Source of the DNA: Lacrimispora xylanisolvens | GTDB taxonomy: Bacteria; Bacillota; Clostridia; Lachnospirales; Lachnospiraceae | Reading direction: 5' to 3' | Assembly (NCBI RefSeq): GCF_002934545.1 | Contig: NZ_PTJA01000012.1 | Coordinates: 62,001-126,000, forward strand | Length of the DNA: 64,000 bases | In this document: positions 15,741 through 26,639 of the stretch, one piece after another | How the letters are laid out: each line of letters starts with the position of its first letter | How positions within the stretch are numbered: the stretch's first letter is position 1 | Notes under the pieces: model-generated | Database searches by the model: none | The model's input: only the letters and a program-made list of their open reading frames with translations | Told to the model about the DNA's origin: nothing | Position numbers and translations under genes: made by a program

Positions 15741-16739
15741 TTATACGGTTGCTTTTGTTTCTGCTAATGCTTTCACTTCCTGATACGATTTTAAATCTGT
15801 ATAAAGTTCAGGTCCATAGGGGTTCCGGTGCTTTTTCCAGATATTAATACCCATATAGACTGCCACTGCAGCATTGCTTAACAATGCAATCAGGCTGACT
15901 GCAAAGTAGATACCCGGCTTATAAGACGAGTCCACCCGGAATTGTCCCACATCCTGAAATCCTGGGAAGGTCTGGGCAAACATACACCAGAGTGCAAGAG
16001 TCTGAGCCCGGTGCTGAAGCCACGCTCCCTTTCCTACTGTAAATGCACAAAGAGTGGGTGCCAGTAGAAGTGCCAGACCGCAGTACCAGGCATGGTGAGG
16101 CAGACAGTTATAGGTATAAGCAAAGTTCCATATATCGTAGGCTGCGATCCAGAACCAGAGCATGTCAGGCCAAAGCATATCCTTACTCTTGTCTTTCTCA
16201 GTCACTTTCCTGAGGCAGATACCAAACCAGCCGGTTATGGTAATGATATTTAAGATCCCTGCCGCCGCATTCATAAAATTCCAGGGACCTCCCATTAAAA
16301 GCACGGAGACATCCGCCGTTGCATCCTGAGCGATGGTACGGTACGTCATTCCAACTTCTATATCCCTTGTCACTGCCTCCATAATATTAACCGCCAGAAT
16401 TAACGGAGGAAAACAAAGGGCAATCCGGCTGTCACACAGGCGGAATACGGTTTTGTCTTTTCTTGTTTTTTCATAATGCCTGATTAACCAGAAACCGATG
16501 CAGCCTGCCGTGGCAGAATAGACCTTGGCAAGATGAAACCAGTCCGTATAGGTACTCTTTTTCAGCACTGTAAACCAGAGGACGGATAATACGGCGGGCA
16601 TGACGAAAAAGAAAAGCAGGCCAATCATTTTATAGCGCCGTGACACCTCATTTAATAAGAATAGCGAAGCAAATACCAAAAACCACATGAGAAGATAAGT
16701 GACAGGGATTCCACCCTTCGCTGATTGAAATACAAACAT
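15741..16739 (-). CDS. Polytopic membrane protein (probably DUF5692 family)
   Basis: Hydrophobic protein of 332 residues with about eight to nine predicted membrane helices (for example LLMWFLVFASLFLL, IGLLFFFVMPAVLSVLW, ALLLAPTLCAF and ISLIALLSNAAVAVYMG). It has notable Trp/His/Tyr-rich stretches such as PDMLWFWIAAYDIWNFAYTY and PHHAWYCGLALL. I recall similar sequences under DUF5692, with no assigned function. It is divergent from a FadR-type regulator and heads an operon with hypA, which hints at nickel- or hydrogen-related physiology, though that is inference only. Confidence 0.8.
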   Translation of the reverse strand: MFVFQSAKGGIPVTYLLMWFLVFASLFLLNEVSRRYKMIGLLFFFVMPAVLSVLWFTVLKKSTYTDWFHLAKVYSATAGCIGFWLIRHYEKTRKDKTVFRLCDSRIALCFPPLILAVNIMEAVTRDIEVGMTYRTIAQDATADVSVLLMGGPWNFMNAAAGILNIITITGWFGICLRKVTEKDKSKDMLWPDMLWFWIAAYDIWNFAYTYNCLPHHAWYCGLALLLAPTLCAFTVGKGAWLQHRAQTLALWCMFAQTFPGFQDVGQFRVDSSYKPGIYFAVSLIALLSNAAVAVYMGINIWKKHRNPYGPELYTDLKSYQEVKALAETKATV

Positions 16740-16775
16740 GTTTCTACCCCCAATTAATTTTATTTCTTTGTTTAT

Positions 16776-16805
16776 ATTTTAACACTCTGTTTTAACTTTT
16801 GTCAA
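16776..16805 (-). promoter_or_regulatory. Promoter of the membrane protein - hypA operon
   Basis: On the minus strand, TTGACA (forward 16800-16805), 18 bp, TAAAAT (16776-16781), about 40 bp before the start codon at 16739. Confidence 0.65.
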
Positions 16806-16855
16806 AATCTTCCTAATATTTAACTGAAAACTAGAGGTTTTCACAGTAATTTTCA

Positions 16856-16910
16856 TTGCTTTTTATACAAAATTACCATATAATTAGAATTGTGGTTACT
16901 GGCTGAACCA
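16856..16910 (+). promoter_or_regulatory. Promoter and candidate operator of the FadR-type regulator
   Basis: TTGCTT (16856-16861), 17 bp, TATAAT (16879-16884) forms the promoter. Just downstream, over the expected transcription start, lies TGGTT-N8-AACCA (16893-16910), a dyad suited to autorepression by the GntR/FadR protein. Confidence 0.6.
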
Positions 16911-16944
16911 GGAACAATCACATACAAACAGGGGGAACTATGAT

Positions 16945-17649
16945 ATGGAATTTAAAAAGCTGAATGCGCCTACATTAAAAGAGCTGTTCGTAAAGGAACT
17001 GGAATCTCAAATCCTGTCCGGACGGCTCCCAATTGGAACCAGACTGCCTCCGGAACGGGAGCTGGCGGCCACCATGCAGATCAGCAGAACCGTTGTCAAC
17101 GAGGGCGTAATTGCTCTGGCAGAAAAAGGATTTCTTGATATTCGCCAGAGGCAAGGGATTTTTATAGCGGACTACCGAAAAGAAGGAACGATGGATACCT
17201 TTCTATCTATTGTCAATTACAATGGAGGGGTACTGCGAAAAGAAGAGATCCGGTCTATTTTAGAGCTTAGAATTGCCCTTGATACCCTTGCCATCGATCT
17301 TGGGTCAAAAGACATCACAGATTCAGAGCTTTCAGAGCTGCGGAGTCTTACGGAAGCCATTGGCAGAGCCTCCTGTGCGCAGGACGCGGCGGAATCCGCA
17401 TTTGACTTTCACCATCATCTGGCACTGTTTTCCGGGAATACTCTTCTTCCATTGATATTCCGCTCGTTCAAATCCCTGACCTGCACGCTCTGGCTTCGTT
17501 TCTGTGACTTATACGGAATTCCAGCTCTTTATGAAAACACAAACGAGCTTTGTACCATGATAGAAGAAAGGAACTTTAAAGGAGCCGGGGATTATCTGAA
17601 ACGTTCCCTGTCAGAAAGCATAGATGGTCATCGGGAGATTTATTACTGA
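16945..17649 (+). CDS. FadR-subfamily GntR transcriptional regulator
   Basis: Regulator of 234 residues. The N-terminal winged helix (about 8-75) has the GntR signature LPIGTRLPPERELAATMQIS and a wing RQGIFIADY. The C-terminal all-helical FCD ligand domain (about 100-230) has ELRIALDTLAIDLG and FDFHHHLALFSGN, with His/Asp metal-ligand positions common in this subfamily. It normally binds a small organic acid or sugar acid. It is divergent from the membrane protein-hypA operon and is the likely controller of it and of itself. Confidence 0.9.
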   Translation: MEFKKLNAPTLKELFVKELESQILSGRLPIGTRLPPERELAATMQISRTVVNEGVIALAEKGFLDIRQRQGIFIADYRKEGTMDTFLSIVNYNGGVLRKEEIRSILELRIALDTLAIDLGSKDITDSELSELRSLTEAIGRASCAQDAAESAFDFHHHLALFSGNTLLPLIFRSFKSLTCTLWLRFCDLYGIPALYENTNELCTMIEERNFKGAGDYLKRSLSESIDGHREIYY

Positions 17650-17663
17650 ATATGTACAGAAAT

Positions 17664-17707
17664 GCCGGTTACATCAGCTTTCCTAAGAACTAATATAACC
17701 GGCTTTC
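17664..17707 (+). terminator. Terminator after the FadR-type regulator
   Basis: GCCGGTTA (17664-17671) pairs with TAACCGGC (17696-17703), followed by TTTCT, right after the stop codon. Confidence 0.75.
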
Positions 17708-17720
17708 TATCTGATTCCTT

Positions 17721-17942
17721 TCACCTTTCATCCATATAGATCTTTATGAATTCTGCCATGAGCATGACATAACTGATGACGAATACAAAACCTGCCGCTG
17801 CAAGAGGCCACTTCCTCTTTTTTTCCGGAATGGAAAGTCCAATTATTATGCCCACTGCACAAAGACAAATTTTTAATAATGCAAAATCCTTGATTCTGCA
17901 CTGCCTGATATATTGGTCTGCACAGTCAATTAACTGTTTCAT
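17721..17942 (-). CDS. Small two-helix membrane protein
   Basis: Protein of 73 residues. A short amphipathic N-terminus (DCADQYIRQCRIKDFALLK) is followed by two membrane helices (about 27-39, AVGIIIGLSIP, and 46-67, LAAAGFVFVISYVMLMAEFI) separated by a basic turn KKRKW. Similar small proteins in clostridia have been named as permeases of phosphate transporters without evidence, and I would not rely on that name. AAAGGAGG lies before the ATG, so it is very likely a real gene. It stands alone between a terminator and a flavoprotein gene. Confidence 0.75.
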   Translation of the reverse strand: MKQLIDCADQYIRQCRIKDFALLKICLCAVGIIIGLSIPEKKRKWPLAAAGFVFVISYVMLMAEFIKIYMDER

Positions 17943-18000
17943 CTTTTTTGCCTCCTTTATCCTTAATCGTTTGTACTTAGTATATACTTATTGTATATTT

Positions 18001-18960
18001 TTATTTAGACGGATCAGAAAAGGTTAAAAACTGTTTTACGTCAACACCCATTTCCCGAAAGCCAGACCATAAAAATTCAATCCTTTTTATTGTAATTTTT
18101 ATTAAATAAAGAGAAGAAGGAAGTTTCATCACATTTTCATATTTTAATTTTCTCATAGCGAGAAAATCACAGTACTCTTCGCTGCCCGTTTCTATTATTT
18201 CCGACATGCCTTTGATTTGCATCCCTCTTAACTGATTCATTCCCTGAAACTCATTAAAAACTGCCACAGAGACATTGGGACTCAGCAGAATATTAGCAAA
18301 CTTTTCTCCGCCCTCACTTAAAATATATAAAAATCCATTCTTATACCGATACTCAATAGGTGTGGCGCGAACCCTTTTCCCATATCCGGTTGATAATGAG
18401 CAGGTATTATGGTTTAACAGGAATTCTTCACAGAATTCAAGAATTTTTTTTTCATCCATTGCCTCTGTGGGATTGTCCTTCCACTCCTTTATGCCAAGCA
18501 GTGTGTCAATATACCAGTTCTGATCAAAACAAAGATAATCCTGCTCCTTAAGTCCTGCTGATTCCAAAAATGATGCCGTCCGGACCCGATCTTCCTGATC
18601 CAGCTGTTTTAAAATCAGATTACCTGGAATTCCTTCCTGAAATACAACGCTGCTTCCAAGGAGGTCGCTTACCGGCTGCAGATATTTTTTTGCATAATCT
18701 TTCACCAGGCAGGTACAAAAAAGTACTATTTTTCCTCTTTTTAGCCGGTCAAGATTATTTTTTATGTTTTCAACTGCTTCCTCATCCAGTTTTTCATAAT
18801 AGACTGGAATCAGTAAAACAATAAGGTCCCATTCCTGTTTATTATTGTTAAATTCAGAAAACCGCATACATTTCCCGGGTCCCAGTACGAGAGCAGCCTG
18901 CCAGGCGGCCATTTTGGTAAATCCATATTTGCTTTCGTATAGAACTAAAGTATTTTTCAT
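18001..18960 (-). CDS. Flavodoxin-like domain fused to FMN split-barrel domain
   Basis: Protein of 319 residues with two flavin-type domains. Residues 1-160 resemble a flavodoxin domain (TLVLYESKYGFTKMAAWQA as phosphate loop, then DLIVLLIPVYYEKLDEE). Residues of about 185-300 are a pyridoxamine-phosphate-oxidase-like split barrel (CSLSTGYGKRVRATPIEYRY, FLYILSEGGEKFANILLSPN, VAVFNEFQG). The pairing suggests electron transfer between two bound flavins in one chain, perhaps as a small oxidoreductase. The substrate is unknown. It is a single-gene unit with no informative neighbours. Confidence 0.85.
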   Translation of the reverse strand: MKNTLVLYESKYGFTKMAAWQAALVLGPGKCMRFSEFNNNKQEWDLIVLLIPVYYEKLDEEAVENIKNNLDRLKRGKIVLFCTCLVKDYAKKYLQPVSDLLGSSVVFQEGIPGNLILKQLDQEDRVRTASFLESAGLKEQDYLCFDQNWYIDTLLGIKEWKDNPTEAMDEKKILEFCEEFLLNHNTCSLSTGYGKRVRATPIEYRYKNGFLYILSEGGEKFANILLSPNVSVAVFNEFQGMNQLRGMQIKGMSEIIETGSEEYCDFLAMRKLKYENVMKLPSSLYLIKITIKRIEFLWSGFREMGVDVKQFLTFSDPSK

Positions 18961-19102
18961 TACTCCACCTCCCCTTCTCCATTCATATGCGGGAACTTGA
19001 AATTTTAGAATTTAAGAACCTTTTAATACCATACATCCAGTTGCTTTTTATAATAAAACATATTAAAATTGGTTTAGTTAAACTAGAATGGAGGCAGCAG
19101 CT

Positions 19103-21013
19103 ATGATTCTGGATATCCCTACGATCGCCGTTGTTTATTTTTATATCAGCTTCATACAGGTTCTGATTATGCTGTTTGTTTTCCGCATTATTAAAATTTA
19201 TCCCGGAATGAATTACTTACTTTTCAGCTGTATTTTTTCAGCCGTCTGCGGACTGCTTTATGCTTACCAGTACATATCCCATTATGGAAATTTATTGGTA
19301 TTCTTTTCTAATATTTCTTTCTATTTTTCCATATTGGCATTGAACATTGGCTTTTCAAGATTTTTAGATTTACCTGTAGCAAGAAAGAAACTGCTGTTAC
19401 TTTCGATTCTGTTTTTTGCTGGTTATTTCTGGTTTTCCTTTCTCTACGAAAATAAAAGCTATCGGATTGTTGTATTTTGCCTCATATTTGCTATTGTTTC
19501 CTTTCATAACGGGAAGATTTTAAGCAGTCATGCCATTGATTCTGTCCGTCCTGCCACCAGACTTATCGCAGCAGCATGTGTTCCTTATGGTACCTTTTTT
19601 GTCATCCGGGCTTTACTTACCTTTTTTAATGAGACACGAAACTACAACTTCTCTTCCTTCTTTTCCTTTATGAGCTACTTTCTCTCCATTGCCGGTATCC
19701 TTTTATGGACTTATTGCTTTATTGTCATGACTGTCCAGAGGGAACATGCGGACAGGACGTATGCAGAGGAACGGTTTGGACTTATATTTAAAACAATTCC
19801 TGATACCGTATTTATTTCTGAGCTTCCCACCGGAAAAATAATAGATGTAAATGAAACCTACACATTATTAACTGGATATACGAAAGAGGAGTCTTTGGGA
19901 AAAACCACACTTGATTTAGAATTCTGGAAAACCCTTAGTGACAGAGACCGATTTTTTGATATCATTAATAAGAATGGCAGCTGCAAGAACCTGGAAATTA
20001 CGATTCTTACCAAAGAAAGAAAGGAATTAAATGCACTGATTTCATCACAAATTACCAGATTTCAAAATAGTACATACATCATCAGTGTGATCCGTGATAT
20101 CACCTCGAATAAGGAATTAAGGCAGAAGCTGAAAAAAAGTGAGGACACCTTTCAGGCAATTATGGAACAGAGCCCCATGTCTTTTATTCTTACCAGTACA
20201 TCGGGAAAAATTGAATATGCAAATCCGACTTTTTTACGGCTTATGGGATATGAGTTAGAGGAAGTTTTAGGGAAAAACCCAAGGATCTTAAAATCCGGAT
20301 ATCACAACCGGGAGTTTTATCATACTTTATGGAATACAATTCTCTCAGGGAAACAGTGGAGCAGTGAAATTGTTAATAAGAAAAAGAATGGGGATTTTAT
20401 CTGGGAACATATAATTCTTACTCCTATTTTAAATGAAGATGGGGAAATCGTTCAGTTTCTTTCCACCTTAGAAGATATCTCCGATCGTAAGAAAACGGAG
20501 CAGGAACTTAAAATTCAGGCAAGAACTGATATGCTAACGGGTATTATGAACCGAAGAAGCTTTCTGGAAACAGCCCATAAAAGGCTTTTAACCATCAAAG
20601 AACACGGTCAGAAAGCCGCTTTTCTCATGATTGACATCGACCGTTTTAAATCTATTAACGACTCTTTTGGGCATAACATAGGGGACCGGGCAATCTGCAT
20701 GGTAACAGAAGAATGCCAGAAATTTATGAAAGGTCAGGATTTACTGGGACGGATCGGCGGGGAGGAATTTGCCGCACTGGTTCTTGGCTTTAGTGAAGGA
20801 GAAATTGTGGCAGCGGCTGAACTATTATGCAAACGAATTGAGGAGCTGGAATTTTATACAGAAAATAAGGAACGGATTCCCCTTCGCATCAGTGTAGGAG
20901 TAACCTTTTTCCATCTGGATACCGATACTCTGGAGAGTCTGATGGAACGTTCTGACGTCGCTCTTTATCAGGCAAAGAATGCAGGGAGAAATCAGATATC
21001 CGTGATTAACTAA
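19103..21013 (+). CDS. Membrane diguanylate cyclase with two PAS domains
   Basis: Protein of 636 residues that should make the second messenger c-di-GMP. Residues 1-220 form about six to seven membrane helices of MASE type. PAS1 is at about 225-335 (LIFKTIPDTVFISELPTGKI), PAS2 at about 345-465 (AIMEQSPMSFILTSTSGKI, with the C-terminal SDRKKTEQELK) and GGDEF at about 470-635. The active site reads RIGGEEFAAL, an accepted GGEEF variant, with DIDRFKSINDSFGH intact. No obvious RxxD inhibitory site precedes it. The start at 19103 is set by GGAGG. Its signal and its target are unknown. It could affect the nearby motility-type proteins. Confidence 0.93.
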   Translation: MILDIPTIAVVYFYISFIQVLIMLFVFRIIKIYPGMNYLLFSCIFSAVCGLLYAYQYISHYGNLLVFFSNISFYFSILALNIGFSRFLDLPVARKKLLLLSILFFAGYFWFSFLYENKSYRIVVFCLIFAIVSFHNGKILSSHAIDSVRPATRLIAAACVPYGTFFVIRALLTFFNETRNYNFSSFFSFMSYFLSIAGILLWTYCFIVMTVQREHADRTYAEERFGLIFKTIPDTVFISELPTGKIIDVNETYTLLTGYTKEESLGKTTLDLEFWKTLSDRDRFFDIINKNGSCKNLEITILTKERKELNALISSQITRFQNSTYIISVIRDITSNKELRQKLKKSEDTFQAIMEQSPMSFILTSTSGKIEYANPTFLRLMGYELEEVLGKNPRILKSGYHNREFYHTLWNTILSGKQWSSEIVNKKKNGDFIWEHIILTPILNEDGEIVQFLSTLEDISDRKKTEQELKIQARTDMLTGIMNRRSFLETAHKRLLTIKEHGQKAAFLMIDIDRFKSINDSFGHNIGDRAICMVTEECQKFMKGQDLLGRIGGEEFAALVLGFSEGEIVAAAELLCKRIEELEFYTENKERIPLRISVGVTFFHLDTDTLESLMERSDVALYQAKNAGRNQISVIN

Positions 21014-21015
21014 AT

Positions 21016-21056
21016 AAAAAGCATGCCTGGGTACTGTTCTGTCCCAGGCATGCTTT

Positions 21057-21058
<2 letters not shown>
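21016..21058. terminator. Bidirectional terminator between cyclase and GH1 genes
   Basis: A perfect 16-bp stem (AAAAAGCATGCCTGGG / CCCAGGCATGCTTTTT) with an 11-base loop lies between convergent genes, with A and T runs at its base. It touches the GH1 stop codon. Confidence 0.95.
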
Positions 21059-22511
<1,453 letters not shown>

Positions 22512-22520
22512 TTACGGGAC

Positions 22521-23999
<1,479 letters not shown>

Positions 24000-24000
<1 letters not shown>

Positions 24001-25241
24001 TACTTTTTCTGCTTGTAAACCCAGTCCATGATTTCTCTGCTTTTTAATGCAGGAACCCAGGAACTATGGTATATCATCTGCCCCGCCTGTTTCATTTCTT
24101 CATCACTGTACATGGTAATTCTATTATTTTCGGCTCCTTTATCCTTTAATACCTGATACAAAATTTTGGAAGTATAGCTGGTACATACCGGATCATTTTC
24201 CGCCTGTACAAACCACATGGGAACATTGGTTATATCAGGATGACTTATTAAATCAGAGATATCCTGATAGCATTTTTGATAGTCCTGCTCTGTAAGAGCC
24301 AGACTGCCATCAAACTTATATGCAAGTCCATAGGGCCTGGATATAGGTATTAAGGTATCCTTTGCACATATAGGAAGGGCTGCTGCGAAAAAGTCAGGAT
24401 ACTGCATAACAAAACGCAAAACTGCACCGCCTCCTGACGAAGCCCCGCTGATATAAACCCGCTTTGAGTCAATCTTCCCCTTATTGATCAGATCCTGAAT
24501 AAACTCGTGTATCACATCATTATAATCCTGCATTTTCTTAAGCTGGTCCGGTTCTTCTGAGATCCCAAAACTGTAGTTTTCCGGAAACTGAAAGGAAAGA
24601 ACCGCTGTCTGGTATCCGTCCTCTATCCAGGAAACAGCTCCCCTGTTATTTAAAATATTAGCTCCTTCAAAGGAGGATGAAAGGACTTCCCCACCTCCAT
24701 GTTCCCACAGCATAAGCGGCACTTTTGCAGAGCCGGCAGGCATATAAAGCCAATAGGGAAGTTCCACTCCGTTGCTGCCTTTAAAGGTTCCTTTCACAAA
24801 ATCATCTGCTGTTCTTGTTTTAATCTGAAAGGAATCTCCCTTCTTTAAGTCCAGCCCATCAATGGTACTGTTAATGGAAAAGTCATAATGGGTCGGCTGC
24901 ATTTTTTCATCGTATACCGTTTTACCAAGATATCGAAACGGATCCACGTAAAGTTTTACATTGTTACCCATTATCTTAATATCATTGACCTGATAGCGTT
25001 CACTCCCAATTGTTATGTTAAAATCATCGGGTGCAATGCTGCCTAACGCCGAAATGTCCCTGAGCTGATAGGTGATGGACTGTACCTCCTGACCATCATC
25101 TCCCACATATGTATGGAGAGTGACATTCTCCACCGTAACTGCCTTATCAGATGCACTTGCAACAGTTATAAATGCAGTACCGCTCAGCATCAGCACCATA
25201 GATAAAAGCAGACATCTTCTGGTGAACTTGATCTTTTTCAT
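24000..25241 (-). CDS. Secreted alpha/beta-hydrolase (esterase / prolyl-oligopeptidase-like)
   Basis: Exported enzyme of 413 residues. A signal peptide (about 1-30, RRCLLLSMVLMLSGTAFITVASA) is followed by an Ig-like N-terminal domain (about 35-150). The alpha/beta-hydrolase domain then carries a GxSxG nucleophile in YISGASSGGGAVLRF, and LWEHGGGE forms the oxyanion region. Similar proteins act as acyl, feruloyl or polyester esterases or peptidases, and the substrate is not predictable. It is the first gene of the beta-glucoside operon. A reasonable inference is that it releases an esterified glucoside outside the cell before uptake by EIIBC. Confidence 0.85.
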
Positions 25242-25629
25242 GTATTTCCTCCTTTTAAAATTTGTTTATACTCATTACGGGATTGGCCTTCTCCCCAATG
25301 GTTCCTTGTTTAATAACCCATAAAAATAAAAAAACTGATCATACTTACACGTTGCTTAAGCAAACATGTAAATATCACCAGTCATGCCTGTATCTGCTGA
25401 TACAGTAACACCTAGTTATTAATTTGTTTTTAAATCAATACACTCTTTATGAATTAAGTAAATGTTACCATATTTATCCAGTTATGTAAATACTTTTTGT
25501 GTATTTTTATATTTTAAATCCTGACTCAGGAAGAAATGCCCGATTTTATCAATTTTATGTTATAATTTCTTTATTATTACTATTTTGAGACACAGGCCGG
25601 CAATGGCCAGAAAAGGAATTACGGATGCC
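25242..25629. other. Divergent control region, beta-glucoside operon / LysR gene
   Basis: No gene was found in these 388 bp. ATTGG-N8-CCAAT (25282-25299) and CTGTATC-TGCT-GATACAG (25389-25406) are perfect small dyads. TATAAT (25561-25566) is a likely -10 for the LysR gene. No RAT antiterminator site was recognised for the PTS operon. Confidence 0.45.
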
Positions 25630-26526
25630 ATGAACCTTTATCATTTACGCTATTTTGTTACACTTGCGCACCTGGAACACTATACTAAGGCTGCTGCACA
25701 GCTAAACACCACTCAGCCCAACTTAAGTTATGCCATTTCATCATTGGAAGCCGAGCTTGGCGTTTCTCTCTTTGAAAAAGACGGACGGAATATTGTCCTT
25801 ACAAAATGCGGAAAGGATTTTTTATCTGATGTAGAACATTCTTTATCCATTCTGGATTCCGGAGTATTAAAAATGCAGCTGATTGGACGGGGAGAGGGTC
25901 TGATTGAGATCGGATTTTTAAGAACTCTGGGAATCAACTACATTCCCCTTACCCTTTCCAGCTTCTTAAAGACGGAGGATGGGGAAAATGCCGCCTTTCA
26001 TTTTCATGACGGGATCACTGCAGATTTAATTCCCATGCTGAAAGATAAAACCTGTGATGTGGTTTTTTGTTCCTATGCAAAGAATGAACCGGATATTGAA
26101 TTCGTTCCGGTCGCTGCCCAGGATCTGGTTCTTATCGTTCCCACAGACCATCCCTTGGCAGACCGGTCCGAAGCAGATCTTTCAGAAACACTGCCCTATC
26201 CCCAGATTTTTTTCCACTCAAGAAGCGGACTTCGTTCCATTGTGGACAACCTGTTTCAAAAAATAAACGCCACACCCAATATCGCATTGGAAATCGAGGA
26301 AGATCAGGTAATTGCAGGATTTGTTGCTGCAGGATTTGGAATTGCCATTGTCCCGGATATGTTTGAATTAAACCAGCTGTCTGTTAAAAAAATATCCATT
26401 AAAAACCCCAGTTGGGAGCGCCGCTTTTATATGGCTTATTTAAAAAATCAGTATCAGACACCAGTTGTCTCCCGCTTTATCCATTTTATAAAGGAAAACA
26501 GAGAAAATTATATGAAAAATCCATAA
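25630..26526 (+). CDS. LysR-family transcriptional regulator
   Basis: Regulator of 298 residues. The N-terminal helix-turn-helix is typical (MNLYHLRYFVTLAHLEHYTKAAAQLNTTQPNLSYAISSLEAELG, about 1-44), and a two-lobed periplasmic-binding-like effector domain follows. The internal ATG at 25630 gives the usual LysR start and is preferred to the long ORF from 25585. It lies 113 bp upstream of, and in the same direction as, an OYE-family enzyme gene. With the nearby shikimate-type genes it is a candidate QuiR-like activator responding to shikimate or a related acid (inference). Confidence 0.92.
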   Translation: MNLYHLRYFVTLAHLEHYTKAAAQLNTTQPNLSYAISSLEAELGVSLFEKDGRNIVLTKCGKDFLSDVEHSLSILDSGVLKMQLIGRGEGLIEIGFLRTLGINYIPLTLSSFLKTEDGENAAFHFHDGITADLIPMLKDKTCDVVFCSYAKNEPDIEFVPVAAQDLVLIVPTDHPLADRSEADLSETLPYPQIFFHSRSGLRSIVDNLFQKINATPNIALEIEEDQVIAGFVAAGFGIAIVPDMFELNQLSVKKISIKNPSWERRFYMAYLKNQYQTPVVSRFIHFIKENRENYMKNP

Positions 26527-26639
26527 ATATTTTTTATATATACCCACAAATTCATCAATTAGTTTTTTCATTCCCCAACGCTTATAATAGAAGGAGAATC
26601 TAAGATCACTTTTATTTATATTGAAAAGGGAGAAATTAT

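Noticed and set aside
25242-25629. LicT-type RAT antiterminator upstream of the beta-glucoside operon
   Set aside because: The small dyads found there do not match the RAT consensus, and no antiterminator gene is nearby.
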